Below, one piece after another: positions 36,753 through 48,185 of a DNA stretch of 64,000 nucleotides (the first letter of the stretch is position 1; the number at the start of each line of letters is the position of its first letter). The notes beneath the pieces were generated by a model that was not told the DNA's origin, made no database searches, and worked only from the letters and a program-made list of their open reading frames with translations. The stretch comes from Porogramme epimiltina (lineage: Eukaryota; Basidiomycota; Agaricomycetes; Polyporales; Polyporaceae). The stretch spans positions 1 through 64,000 of the forward strand of contig FTLJ01000106.1 of assembly GCA_900155495.1 (NCBI GenBank). Reading direction: 5' to 3'. Position numbers and translations under genes: made by a program.

Positions 36753-36952
36753 TCGTATTCGGCATGGGACTATTTCCGTCGCCTTACTTTTGTATGACGA
36801 AGATTCTAAGTCCGAAAAGTGGTGTTAGATATTAACAGCTCAAAGTTTGTGGTATAGAATACTATGTTGCTGCTCAAGGTATGCCCCTGTGGTGTGATTC
36901 AAGCTGGGAGCGAATGACGTATGAATTTAAGAGAGATATTTACATTCACGCC

Positions 36953-38770
36953 TTAGCGGAGCGGTTGAAACTTTTCTATCCAAATCAGAGATATGAGCGA
37001 ACACGACAGGAGCCGATTGATTGAACGCACTTACTCTCGAAAGCCCCCGCAGTTTCCGGGTCCGCGCTTCGGAGGAAAGCCCTGACACGCTCACCCTCCC
37101 AGGCCGGAATCTGCCTTACTTCGACCACTTCCCCCCTTCCATCTTTGCCGTCTTCACCGTTCTCTCCGCTGTGTTTGTCCTCTTCACTCCCAAATCTGTC
37201 CTCTGCGTCTCCAGGATCGCCCTCCAAACTGCTCCCGGGTTCGAGATCCCTCTCGCGCACAATGCGCCACCACTGCCATGGCGCGCCATCTCCCGAGTAG
37301 TCCTCTGGCTCGACCTCGTCTGCCGTCTTCGCGGATATAGTGCGGCCGAGTCCGAGACGAGTTGGGTGTTCTGCGTAGGCGATGTAACGCAAGTTGGGTA
37401 GATCTTTAGTGACTACCAGGAGCGCGTCTCGAGCGGCGTCAACGTCCTCTTGAAGCACAGATGAGCAGCCCGGGGCACCCGACGGGACCAGGAGAGTTAT
37501 GCAGATGTGTAATGGGTGTGTGTAGCCCCGGGAAAGCGAGTTGTATTCCTGAGAGGCGTCAGCCTAAGCATGATGCGCAGGATACATTGATGGTTGAGTA
37601 GACGTAAAGGTCAACGATGTTATAGTTGGAATGATATAGGAGGTCACTCACAAGAAGTTCCATGAGACGTGGAAGTGACGTGCCATGGCTTTCAACTTCG
37701 ACTAGGCGCAACTGAGGCATAGTATCTATAAGATATTCCCAGTCGATGAAAGGAGACGCGGTATCAGCACGGATCCGAAGACAAGTGGTTGCCGCAAGGT
37801 TGATAATGTCGTCGAAGCCAAGCTCGACTTCCGTTCCCGTCGGGTTGGTATATGTGATTCGGCGTGTCGTCCACGAAGGAGGAAGGAAAGCCAAGTGGTC
37901 GTCGAGGATGATGTGCTCGAGCGCGTGGTCTGAATCTTGGTGGCCAACAGGGAAGTACGGAGTTTCTTTGATGTGGAAGGTCGCGAGGTTCGGCAAGACG
38001 CTGGCAAGGGGAGGTATGACATTCTGTGGAAACATGCAGTGGAATAATCGAAGGGTTTGGATAGAAGGAAAGGAGATCGTGTCTGTATTGTTGCTGGGGC
38101 ATTCATACTCGAGAAATTCAATATTGTCGAGCACCAACGTCGACAATGAGGGGAGACGAGCGATGAGAGAAAACAGGGCGTCGAAAGTGATCCTGGTCGG
38201 GTCATCGTAGGCGCTGATATGAAGAGTTTGAATAGTTTGAGGCAGCACTTCGGGATCATCTAGGAAGGACCCGTCAGTGCTAAACCGTATATGTGTGAGA
38301 TGCGCTGGAAGGGGTCTTATTTCTCCCGGAGTGAGATGGAGAGGAACGGGCAGCGAGACATCCAGAAAAGACAGGTTCGCGGTAACCCCGAGGATAGTGT
38401 TGATCAACTCGAAAAGCTCCTGAAGACCTCTTGGGAGGGCGCTTTCGTAGTCCTCGCAGACGAGGCAGAGAGCACGAAAGCGAGCGACACGGCGAGCACG
38501 GAGATGTACCGCGTTTTCGCTCTTGAGATAGTGATGTAAATTGCGAAGTTCGGTGATAGTGGTGCAGGTGAATTCACTGAGACATGGAATTCCGAGTTTG
38601 AAGACGTGCTTGGAGGTCATTGAAAGTGCGAGTTGATCTTCCCATGATAGGTATGCTCCGATTTCATGCAGCACGTCGTCATTAAGGACCGGGGGTTGAG
38701 CGAGAGGCGCGGCCCCTAAACTTGCTCCGACGGAGAGGCGAGAAGGATTCTGGAGCGGGACAATTATCAT
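36953..38770 (-). CDS. F-box/LRR-like protein, paralogue 1
   Basis: Three exons: 38770-37652, 37563-37035 and a 23-nt last exon 36975-36953; 556 residues. The ATG at 38770 begins MIIVPLQNPSRLSVGA. The F-box-like segment is LNDDVLHEIGAYLSWEDQLA then LSMTSKHVFKLGIPCL. The middle has irregular leucine-rich repeats (LPSLSTLVLDNIEFLE; FPSIQTLRLFHC). Exon 2 encodes a conserved WQWWRIVRERDLE block, an acidic stretch and EVRQIPAWEGERVRAFL. The tiny last exon gives KKFQPLR. Paralogues at 44504-46399 and 51143-52945 share every exon junction and the xFxPLR ending. Likely a ubiquitin-ligase adaptor, by family only. It is the right arm of duplication unit 2. Confidence 0.8.
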
Positions 38771-39099
38771 GGAGATTAAAAGAGTTCTGTAAACACAAAT
38801 GTGTTCTTGTTCCAAATGAGCTTGAAAATAGTACAGCTTGAATCTCGAAGACGCGAGCCTAGGAAGTGCTGACTCGAGAAACACGTCCTTGATGCCTTTT
38901 TGTTGTTATCCTGCTACAATATAGTAAGATGTAAGCCCTCAGTTCAAGCTTTGTGAGGCTGATTAGTATGCGGGAGGACATGGTATCATATATACCACCA
39001 CATTGTAGAACTTAGACCAGTGGCGCGCTAGAGCCTAGACGTGGTAATCGGCATCCCCTCCGCAGTAGAGAAGAGGTTGCCTTGATGGTCCATCCTAAA

Positions 39100-39324
39100 G
39101 ACATACACTTACAAGGTTCGCGTGTTAGTATGCTGATTAAGAACGGCGAGGCCGACACCAAGGTGGTCGGCGAGAGGGGCGTGCGCAGAGTTTGGATGTG
39201 GAGGCGCCCAGTGGACAGGTGACCGCGCGGCGGGCACGTCGACGGCTCCGCGCTCAACAATCAACGTCTCCTTTCTCCTTTTACTCGAAGGTCCAGTCGC
39301 CATTCGGACAGTTTATATTCAAGC
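39100..39324. repeat. duplicated upstream region of the F-box/LRR-like gene (unit 2)
   Basis: Resembles the stretch at about 53270-53350: GTGCGCA, AGTTTGGA, then CAGGTGACCG in the same order, before the DDI1-like fragment. It probably holds the old promoter of the neighbouring (-) gene. Confidence 0.5.
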
Positions 39325-39440
39325 CGCGATATCCAGGCTCCCACCTCCTCCGTCCAGCGACTATCGCGATCTTCCGCACCACGCCGTTGACGTCGAGATC
39401 GCGGGCATCGACCCGCGCGCGGCGCCCCCGGCTGTAGGCT
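39325..39440 (-). pseudogene. DDI1 3' end fragment (UBA region), unit 2/3 junction
   Basis: Aligns with about 53595-53700 of DDI1 by the ordered words GTCCAGCGAC, ATCGCGATC/TTGCGATC, GACGTCGAGATCGC/AACGTCGAGATCGC. On the minus strand this would encode the last UBA helices, but the frame is broken. It abuts the Ser/Pro-rich fragment at 39450. Confidence 0.6.
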
Positions 39441-39447
39441 CTGGCAG

Positions 39448-39640
39448 CCGCGTGTGCTCGTCCTCTCATCCTCCAACATACACCACCCCATCCTTCAAGC
39501 GGTATTCTCCCGGTGCTACTACCTTCTGGCATGTCTCTTTTTGGTGCGCCTCGACCCGTCCTTCTTCGCTTACTTCAACTGCCGCCTCAAGATACACGCA
39601 TGCTTCCGACTTCTTCGCGTCACCGTCCTCCTACCACCCT
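39448..39640 (+). pseudogene. 5' fragment of the Ser/Pro-rich gene (unit 3)
   Basis: Begins with the word GCTCGTCCTCTCATCCTCCAA shared with about 20904 of the intact gene (its 8th codon on) and follows it to about 21095 with indels. The start codon is lost. A jump into DUF7704-like sequence follows. Confidence 0.7.
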
Positions 39641-39890
39641 CAAGCCACGGTCGCGCAAGTCCCGCCCACCCGCCGGAGAAGGGCTGGGCGGATACGTTCT
39701 TGCGCTTCTGGGCATGGAACGCGATGGGGTGGAGGTGCAGGGGGGAGCATGGGGTTCGCTTATGCTGATGCGTTGATGTGGAGCTCATTTCCACTCGGGA
39801 TTTGGCTGCAGGTCAAAGAGGAGAGGGGCGAGAGAGGGAGAAGGAACAATAGCGATCGCGACGTGTCTTGAAGTAAGTATCTCATGTACG
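39641..39890 (+). pseudogene. 3' fragment of DUF7704-like gene (unit 3)
   Basis: Starts with CACGGTCGCG matching about 23912, then jumps to GAGAAGGGCTGGGCGGATA, equivalent to about 24105, and follows copy A past the stop and the UTR donor site. At least two internal deletions; the reading frame is lost. Confidence 0.7.
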
Positions 39891-40290
39891 TTTTTGGGGG
39901 TGTAGTGTATACGTTCTCTGTGCTTTACTTAGCTGCAGGGGTATTGTTGCCTTATTTTGTACCTTTAAAATGTACCCGTATGCATTTCGGCTTCGAATAT
40001 TCATCATGTCCATGAAACGGGCAACCTAACACGGTTCATGTACATCCACAATCCTCAGCATAGTGCGTTAAGAGAGGGCATTTAGAGTTATGGTTAAGGT
40101 TCGTCCTCTTGTGTACATCGTTGTATTGTGTAAAGACTAACATCACTAATCCAGGTTGAAGACTCATAAGAGCTAAGGTTCATCCACAGGATGGTGACAT
40201 TTATTGCCGGGCGGCGGCGAATGTTATGATCGCATGTAAGCTCATTCGACCCAGAACTACCGCACGCTCTTCAGCTTCGAGTCGCCCCCC

Positions 40291-40298
40291 ATATAAGC
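40291..40298 (+). promoter_or_regulatory. relict TATA element of F-box copy C
   Basis: ATATAAGC in the position equivalent to the TATA of the intact copies, although the gene downstream is dead. Confidence 0.4.
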
Positions 40299-40433
40299 GG
40301 CTGTGCACCGTCCGGTATCTCCAAGCTCATCCTCAAGCTCGATGCCGCAGCCGCCTCCGGTATGATCCCTTTCTTTACTCCTCCACAATGAAACTTATGA
40401 GCATAGCCTATGCGAAACTAGACATAGCAATGT

Positions 40434-41035
40434 TCAGCTCTACACTAAGACTGTCGCCCATCGAGCAGTATGTCTATGCCACTGGACGTTTTATACGGAT
40501 CTATGGAGCAAGCTCATGTCAAAGGATGACATCCACCTCTCAGGGGCGGCGCGTAGGGACGTCCCCGGGCTTCCGGACTGCCTTTCGGTGCTCTTCGAGC
40601 TATGGTATGCGGCGTAAACATTTAACCAGTACTGCTACGTGAGTATCCTTATGCATTTTTGTCTATTGTTTTCTCAATAGCTTTCTGCAGCGCAGTGGGA
40701 CCGGCCGCTCGATGTGTGTCGACTACCATCACGCGCTGCGATTCTGCGCTCCATGCTACAAGTCACAGAACATGACGGTCGGGTGCATTGACATTCACAA
40801 GATTCAAACCTACGTATTTACGCGACTTCCCTGCAAAATGTCACGGGGAGATTATGGCTTGCTGTATCACCGCTAAAGAGGAATCTACATGCGGATTTTA
40901 TCACAAGAGGTTGAAGTCTTCGCCCTAACTGCTTAACTGCATCCGCTATACTTGTCTCGTGATCGCATCGCCATCGAAGGCACCAGACGAGCGTAGAGCA
41001 ATTGCTGAGGCAATATGTCAGGTACGTCTCGTCGT
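40434..41035 (+). pseudogene. decayed F-box gene, copy C
   Basis: Only a shrunken remnant of the F-box gene: the leader (LRLSPIEQYVYAT in one frame), part of the F-box exon (GAARRDVPGLPDC-like), the RCS/FC cysteine exon and the start of the YLR block, ending at a GTACGTCTCGT sequence equivalent to the intron donor at about 25742. Large internal deletions and stops; no C-terminal half. Confidence 0.75.
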
Positions 41036-41868
41036 GCAATCGCTTCGACGAGGAATGAGACTCATCGCATCTGTGGACCGCTCTGCGGCTATGTAGTGAT
41101 CATCTTACCAGTCGAGCATAACGATACTCTGTTGGTGTGTTCAGCGTATCATTTCACGGCTACTACTTATCAGATCGATAGACCTCAGGAAGTGCACACA
41201 GCCCTCAGTCGGACTACATCTGGATCACTATATTCACGGCGCGACAACTCGGGAGCGCGGGCTGCGGTATCAATTGTATCCCCCCCTCTCGCAACTTGGT
41301 CGATGTAGGCGTCATCCAGGTGCGGGAATGCTCAAGGCTCATCGAAATCACTTCTTGTAGCCCGGAATGCCAGCCCCTCAGTGAGAACGCCATCGAACTG
41401 CTGCCTTCCCATCTGCGCTGCCTCGCCACTCCGCAATGCGCGAACGCTAGCCACATCAAACCGCGCAACCTCACGTGCGCCTACCCGGGAACTACCCGAC
41501 GACCCCGCGGCAACTGGCGTGCTCGGAACCCATTTCACCTAAGAAGCCTGTCAGATCCATTTGACACCGGGGTTTCGCTCCTGCTACAATACACTCACCT
41601 AGTAACTCAAGCCCCATAACGCATACCCGCAATTGTGTGGCTCTGGGAACCGCGAAGCCCCAAGGCCCAGCTTGGCAGTCACTGATTGTCGAGCCCCCGC
41701 CCACACGCATCAAGCGATGTGGTTGCAGCTGCCTGAGGTGGTTGCGTTCTCTGCATGCGATATATAGCCTCCCAGGACAGTGCGCGTCGGGTGCATCCAA
41801 CGTTCTTCTCGCCTGCGCGCACCCGACCTACGCTGAAGGACCCGCTCGACGCCACCCCTGCATTCAGG
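41036..41868. other. intergenic region before the secreted protein gene
   Basis: No gene recognised. A TATATAG at about 41760, about 110 bp before the ATG at 41869, may be the core promoter of the next gene. Confidence 0.4.
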
Positions 41869-44040
41869 ATGGTCAAGTTCCTCCCCCGGCTCGCGATGCT
41901 CGTGCTTTGGTTTCCCGCTGCTCTCGCGGAGGCTGCCAACGACTGGACACAGCCCTGTCACTACGGCGAGTGCAATTGGGACCTTTCTTCTGAAATCCGG
42001 TCGGCTGCGGTCCGCGTGGTGAGTGCTCATTATCTGGTTATCACCCAATGTGCAGTACATCCTAATGCGGACGGTGATGTGTAGACGGGTTCGCGCTCGG
42101 GAATTTCTGACTTGACGGACGCGGCGGGATGGACGGTTCTCGACTGCGACCCATCAACGCCTGCACAAGAGATTCGTGCCGTGTGCCATGACCCCACACT
42201 GGGGTGCGATCATCTGTATGAGAACGGCGCGGAGCAGACCCTCGTGAGGCTTCCTGATGCGGTGAGCCTGTCCTTTCTTGAACTGTTTCGTGAGGGTGGT
42301 GCTCATTATCTGTACGTGCAGTGCGGGCCTATACCGTTCGCGTTGGTAGTACGCGAGTGGCACCATGAAGACCAGGACATCCCGGCGAGCCACCTGAAGC
42401 GGGTCATGCGCCGGGACGGTACACTACCCCCTGTGAGGGGTATTCGTCTTAGCACCGACTTCCGCAGTGGTGATCCGTCTCGGTCAGTTGATTAGACTTA
42501 GTCTTGGTGACGATGTTCAATCTTACCTCTCGCCATAGGCACGGCAACATTGTGTTCTACGTCCAAGCCTCAACCGTCCCAGGCCTGTTCTCCGACTTCG
42601 CTATCGCACCCCCGTCTGGCGACTCTCTCTCGAAACGTGAATGGGTTACCGGCACGTCCTTGCACCTTGATGCCCTGCACGCCTCGGCGGCTATCTCGCC
42701 GCGACGCTCCTTCGAAACGCGGGCTGAGCTGCACACGATCACCGGGGCCATCCATCCATTCAACTTCACCACGCCCGCCCTTTCGCTTTTCAACGAGTCT
42801 TTCGGCTGCCCGTCCACCGGCTCTAACCCTGCATACTCCGGCCAAGTGAACGTCGGTCTTGCCGGCGGCGTGAATGGCTCCGTCGACTTCGGCTTCGCCT
42901 ATGTGATTTCTATACCCGAAGAAGACTACCAGTTTGCCCTTTCGGCTTTTTTCAACTCGTCGATCGATGTGAAACTTAGCCTCGACGCATCCCTCAAGGT
43001 AAGTTAGCTCATTATGTTATCACGCTTCTAACAAGTTGTCCAAAGGGGTCGCTCACTGCGGAGCACACTCTGTTCGGGCCAGTGGGGCTTCCGGGGCTTG
43101 GTATCGAGGGACTCATCGAGGTCGGCCCTATCTTTAGCGTCGACGCTCGTGCTACCGCAGAGATCGACATCAGCCTCCACACGAGCGTCGACCTTGCATA
43201 CAACATCGCCAACGGGCACCTTATATTCCCTCCCATCAAGGATGAATCGTCCGACACTTCCACTGCGGCCACACAAGCCTCAAATGGCTCATTCGCCCCT
43301 TCCGATACTGGTTCGTTCGTTCGTCTGATATCCCGTTTCGTCGCTGACCTCGCCACACCCTCAGGCCTCCATCTCTCCGTGGATCCCTTGAACGCTAACA
43401 TCCACGGCCGTCTTGAAGCTCATCTCGTCCCTACCCTCGCCTTCGGCATCGATGCTCTGTTGGGATCGGTCAAAGCGACCATCAACCTCGAGCTCGATGC
43501 GTCCGCCACTCTCGACCTCAGCATTAACAACACGATCACCTCCGGGTTCAACTCGTCCGAGCCCGTCGAAGACGCCTGGGATGGCTGCGTGGACATAGAG
43601 ACCGGGCTCTCCGTCGATGCCGGTGCCGATGCGGACTTCCTCAGTCTGTTCGACGAAAACACGGAGGTGCCGCTGTTCGGGAAGACGTTCCAACTGTTCA
43701 AGAAGTGCTTTGGCGGTTCGAGTGCGGGCTCGAGACGCGACGTCGGTGCGAGGCGCGTGCAGCGGCGAGAACAGCTGGCCCCGCGGAACGGCTGGCGCTC
43801 GGCCCTGCCGATAGACGAGTGGGCGCAAGGGTCTAAGCTGATGAAGGCCGTCGGAGGGCGAGTCTTGGCTGCTGCCAGTACGGGATCCGGGGGGAGCGGG
43901 TTCACGTGTCCTGCGGCCCCTGGGGGTGAATTGACGTCCCTCGCTGATCAAATTGTCCCTGGGTCAAGGTGAGTCCGCGTTACTCATGGACGGAGCTTGT
44001 AGATTGCTGACCTACTTTTTACTAACCCAGCTTAGTATAA
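41869..44040 (+). CDS. secreted conserved agaricomycete protein, function unknown
   Basis: The ATG at 41869 starts a signal peptide (LPRLAMLVLWFPAALAEA) followed by WTQPCHYGECNWDL. Exons: about 41869-42018, 42085-42484, 42540-42999, and 43047 on. Exon 2 holds ISDLTDAAGWTVLDCDPSTP and exon 2-3 VREWHHEDQDIPASHLKRVM. The body is beta-rich and repetitive (SLDASLK, NINLELDAS, HTSVDLAYN), with several N-glycosylation sites and a Cys pair near the end (GCVDIETGL...KKCFGG). I recognise this layout from secreted basidiomycete proteins without assigned function. The frame closes at 43972, but the TCAAG|GTGAGT there is a good donor and CCCAG at 44030 a good acceptor; spliced, the protein would end S-S-L-V at 44040. 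It fills the middle of duplication unit 3 and has no counterpart in the others. Confidence 0.7.
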
Positions 44041-44503
44041 ACCGATATGGTTTTTGTTCGAACATGTCGGGCCACATCTCGTTTCCGGTTTTCGTTCCGC
44101 ATTCACTTGGATTTGGGCTTTTGGAAAGGGGTTGTTGTGGTATCATTATCGCGCAAGGATCGCGCCTCAGGCTTGCGGTCCCTCGTGCGCTGTTTCCCGT
44201 CTTCTTTGTAGTTTCGAGTAAATATCGGGTAACCTGTTTGATGCTTCTTGTACGGCCAGTGGGACGGTCTAGTGTTCAGATTGTACTTGGAACTACGTGT
44301 ACGTTGCTCCCGGTGCTACTGTATGAAGGTTCATGGACGTGTCTTCATAAGCCTCCTTCAAGTGTGTCGCAGGATAGCAACTCCACACCGAAACGAGATA
44401 TATAACCACCGACCCCAATGTGACCCTGTGACGTAATTTACGTCTAGCGCAAATGATGCATAATCTTAGGGCACTAGCTTGCACTCCAGTACACTATACT
44501 GAC
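44041..44503. other. convergent intergenic region
   Basis: 3' flanks of the secreted protein gene (+) and F-box/LRR paralogue 2 (-). No feature seen. Confidence 0.4.
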
Positions 44504-46399
44504 TCAGCGGAGAGGTTTGAATATTTCTGTTTCAAAACAACGGTATGAGCAAATATGATAGGAGTCACCTGAATAAGCGGAATTACCGTCGAAGTCCTCT
44601 GCAGTTTCCATGTCTGCGTTTCGGAGGAAAGTCCTGACGCGCTCACCCTCCCAAGTCGGAATCTGCCTCACCTCAACGAACTCGTCACTGTCTTCTTCAT
44701 CGCCGTCTTCGTCACTGTCTTCTTCATCGCCGTCTTCGTCACTGTCTTCCTCATCGCCGTCTTCATCACTGTCTTCTTCATCGCCGTCTTCGTCGACCTC
44801 TTCTTGGTCCGAGTTTCCGGATCCGTTCTCCGAGCCTCCAGACCTGTCCTCTGAGTCGCTCCTAGGCTTGCGATCTCTCCTGCGCACGATCCTCCACCAC
44901 TGCCAGGGTGCGCGATCTCCGGAGTAGTCTTCTATTTCGACTTCACTCTCCACCCTGTAATGCAAGGTTTCTCGCTGCTCGCGCCTGGCATACGCGACGT
45001 ATCGTAGCGTCGGCATCCCCTCGACGGCAGCTGCGAAGAATTCGTCGCGTGTTTGGATGAATTCTTCAGGTGTTGCCGTAGTGCAGTCGTTTTCGGTAGC
45101 AGGGGCGAATATCGTGATGCAGATGAGAGGGATAGGGAAGTAAGTGTCCCCATCAACATATTCGCTCTAGGATGCATCACCAAGGCAAGCGAATAAAGAG
45201 GGTGAGCCATGATGCCGACTAGAATTCGGACGGATAAGACTTACGAGGAGACCCAGTGTTTCCCTGGTGCTGGTAAAATAACTCTCGATCTCGAGTAATC
45301 GCAACTCCGGGACAGCTACTGCCAAATCGTTCCATTTGAAGAAGGGATCCTCTATATTGGTGCGGAGTCGAAGGCTGACGAGATCATCGCAACTCGTGAC
45401 CTGGTACATGTCGGACACCGTATGCACCGCATTTGGGTTTGTGTAAGTGATGTGATCCACAGACCACAATCTCGGGAGGGCTTCGTCGAAAGAGTCGAAT
45501 ATGAAAGACCTAAGGTGATGTTCCGTGGTACTGCCATAGTCTTCGATGCCCATGGGCCCTCCTTTGATCTCTAGCGTGGATAGATTCGGAAAGGTCTTGG
45601 AAAGAGGAAGCTCTGTGGTGTCCGTTAAGTACCCGCAGTATAGGAAGCGCAAAGTCTGGATAGTAGGGAATGATGGAATCGGATCGTTGCTGCCACCGTT
45701 GTCGTCGCCTGTCTCCATGTTTAAACCTTCCGGGTCTTCGTCTTCAATGTGGACACGATCGAGTATCAATTTTGAGAGCGCGGGAAGGCGGGTTAGATGA
45801 AGGTAGAGCTGAGAAATTGCCAGATACATATGCTTCTTGTGTCCACCGATGTGGAGGGAGCGGAGGGCTTCTGGAAACGCCCCAGGGCTTGGGAGAGACT
45901 CGTCAGAGGTAAAGCGGACATGAGTCACGTGCTTCAGAGATGCCCCCGCTTCCCGAGGAATGGATGTCGGGTACGAAATCTCTAAACGGCGCAAGGATGT
46001 CGATGTTCCGGTGATTTGGAGAACATCTTTTACAGCCTGTAGAAGTTTCTTTGTGCTACCTAGTACCGCCTCGTAGTCGGCACAGACAAGGCGAAGATAC
46101 CCGAGACGAGCAATGCGGCGAGTAGACGTGATTGGGTCCTTGGTGAGGTACTGGTAAAGAGCTTGGAGCTGACTAGCAGTTTCGCAGGTGTATTGACGGA
46201 GGCAAGGAAGTTCGAGCCGATGGATGTGCCTGGATGTTGTGGACAACGCGACTTGGTCCGCCCACTCGAGATAGTTTGCGATCTCGCGGAGGATATCGTC
46301 GTTCAAACACTGCGTGGTCGAACTGGGGACTCCATGCTCCTCTCTTTCACTGATGACTGCGAGTGAGGGGTTCGGGAGAGGTACGACTATGACTCCCAT
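44504..46399 (-). CDS. F-box/LRR-like protein, paralogue 2
   Basis: Three exons: 46399-45245, 45166-44587 and 44526-44504; 585 residues. The ATG at 46399 begins MGVIVVPLPNPSLAV; F-box-like segment LNDDILREIANYLEWADQVA followed by LSTTSRHIHRLELPCL. Leucine-rich middle (LPALSKLILDRVHIED). Exon 2 carries GMPTLRYVAYARREQ, WQWWRIVRRRD, then an acidic repeat array encoded by a 27-bp minisatellite (44683-44790) and EVRQIPTWEGERVRTFL. The last exon gives EIFKPLR. The second intron (44586-44527) is 60 nt with no stop in frame, so keeping it would insert 20 residues rather than truncate. Closest relative is paralogue 3. Right arm of duplication unit 3. Confidence 0.8.
44683..44790. repeat. coding minisatellite, 4 x 27 bp
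   Basis: Four units of exactly 27 bp, nearly identical, starting CGTCACTGTC. On the minus strand each encodes the nonapeptide DEDGDEEDS. Absent from the two paralogues, which have an ordinary acidic linker there. Confidence 0.9.
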
Positions 46400-46894
46400 A
46401 TTGCTGCGGCGGTTTGCAAGTGTGGGCCTATGTAAGAGGGACCGAGATTTAGTGTCACGGAAGACGGGAAGGGCAACTCGCAAAGCATCAGGCACAGCTT
46501 ATAGAACTCACTTCAAAGTCAGGTCCTTTCAGGCGATGAACTCTTCGCAGACTTGCACCGAAAGTGAGGATAGCCTGATCGCATGAGTGTAAGCCCCATC
46601 GGAGCCTCACAGAGGCGCAACGCACGAGAAGCTGTACCGTCGCGGACTCGGAGAAGGCGGCCCTCTCAGGAAGCGGCGCGAGAAGGATCACCGGGTCACT
46701 TTAGAATCCTGCGTCGGCTTCGTCATGGACAGAGGGGATAAGTAGTGTCGACGGAAAGAAAGAGTGTGCGCGGAGTTTGGACCTGTACAGGCCGCTGACA
46801 GATGATCGCCATCGAAAAACCAAAAAACCCCTTCTCGCTTATGTATGGATTCTCCCGTTCGAATTCGAACACCGCATACCTTGAGTATCAGAAG
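46400..46894. other. upstream region of F-box/LRR paralogue 2
   Basis: Collinear with the 5' flank of paralogue 3 (53270-53460): GTTTGGA, GGCCGCTG, CCCCTTCTCGCTTAT, CCGTTCGAATTCGA, CTGCAGTTAGCATTCCTTTT and TAGTGTACAAA occur in the same order. It therefore holds the duplicated promoter. Confidence 0.6.
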
Positions 46895-47190
46895 TCACCT
46901 GCAGTTAGCATTCCTTTTTCGCACTAGTGTACAAAAGTCCCCAATGAGGAGATGCGGAGGCTTCGTCAATCTTATCGACCACTCATAATCATCCCTTGCA
47001 AGAAATGGCGTCAGCCCGGGCCCGTGCCCCTCGGAGAGGGAAAGGCTACTTATTGGAACTTGGAAGAGCAGGGACGCCACGAGGTCCAGATTCCCGCTTG
47101 CTGCGTCCAGCGACGCTATCATGATCTCCCGTGCCTGTCCAAGCCCGTCAATGTCGAGATCCCCGAGGTCGGGGACTGCGAACTTGGAAG
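46895..47190 (-). pseudogene. DDI1 3' end fragment (UBA region), unit 3/4 junction
   Basis: Clearly related to the DDI1 3' end and its downstream flank at about 53450-53690. Minus-strand translation still reads LGQAREIMIASLDAASGNLD then LVASLLFQ, against LGATREIAIASLDAAGGNLD and VAASLLFQ in DDI1, and the same downstream words (CAATGAGGAGATGCGGAG, CTTGCAAGAAATGGC) are present. No start, protease domain or promoter: a fragment. Confidence 0.82.
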
Positions 47191-47319
47191 GAGAGCGCGG
47201 TATAGACGTGACGGCGCACTGAGCCACGTGGAGTCTCTTTCCCACGATCATCTCCGTCCCTTCCCATTCTGAACTTCCTTCATCCCCGCCGAGTACTCGA
47301 CCCCTTATCCTCTGACCTA

Positions 47320-47460
47320 CTCCACCTCACCCCTTAAGCAGTATTTCCCCAACTCCACCTTTCAACATGTCTCTCCCTCGCATGCCTCCACGCGTCCTTC
47401 CTTAATGTCCTCGACTACCTCCTCCAGCTCTAGATGCTTCTGACTCGAGCCATGGTCGCC
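47320..47460 (+). pseudogene. 5' fragment of the Ser/Pro-rich gene (unit 4)
   Basis: Runs CCCCTTAAGCAGTATTTCCC, CAACATGTCTCTCCCTCGC, then GTCCTCGACTACCTCCTCCA, matching about 20932-21040 of the intact gene, then breaks off. Confidence 0.65.
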
Positions 47461-47479
47461 CGCGGTGCCGTTTCTTCTT

Positions 47480-47760
47480 CTTCCTCCTTGTCGCGGACTT
47501 AGGTCGCTTCGCGATGATGGTCCTGTCCGCGCTCGAGCGGGGCAGGGCGGACGTGTTCCTGCCTTCTGGGTGGATAACGTGATGGAATGGGGGAGCGTGG
47601 GGTTCGGATATGCAGGGCTCGCTTCTGTTCGCGATTAGGCTGGCGGTAGAAGATGAGAAGGACGGGAGACGGAAACGGAACAATGTCAGCCGTGACGTGT
47701 TTCCAAGTGAGTATCATACCCGTACACCGTTCAAGGGGTGGGATGTATGCCCCCTCAGTG
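47480..47760 (+). pseudogene. 3' fragment of DUF7704-like gene (unit 4)
   Basis: Matches copy A from about 24038 on (CTTGTCGCGGACTTAGG, GATGATGGTCCTGTCCGCGC, GGGGGAGCGTGGGGTTCG), with small deletions that break the frame, then the AAGTGAGTATC and CTTTACTTAG UTR-intron borders. Confidence 0.72.
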
Positions 47761-48026
47761 CTTTACTTAGATCTAGGAGCCCTGTGGCCATATCCTGTAC
47801 CTTTAGTATGTATATTCGGCTCTGAATATATATCGTATGTGTACATGACATGGTCTTTCACGAAACTCAACGTAATCAAACCTTCACAATGAAAATTTTA
47901 TGATTCAAGGTTCGTCCCCTTGACTACATCATTGTATTGTTCGAAGACTAGCTTTACTTATCTAGGGTGAAGGCTTTCAAGAGCTAAGGCTCATTCACAG
48001 GATAATACGAGCTTCGAATCTCCCCA

Positions 48027-48034
48027 TATATAAG
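48027..48034 (+). promoter_or_regulatory. TATA element of F-box gene D
   Basis: TATATAAG about 155 bp upstream of the ATG at 48186, collinear with the element of F-box gene A. Confidence 0.5.
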
Positions 48035-48185
48035 CGGCCGTACAGTGCCGAGTGTTGCATTAAGGCTCTCTACTCACCCTCAAGCTCGACGATCGGGGTG
48101 TTGGCATGTAGTAGGATCCCTTTCCTTGCTCTTCGATTACTCATTCTTACGAGCACAACCTACTATTGCGATACCAGACACAACA

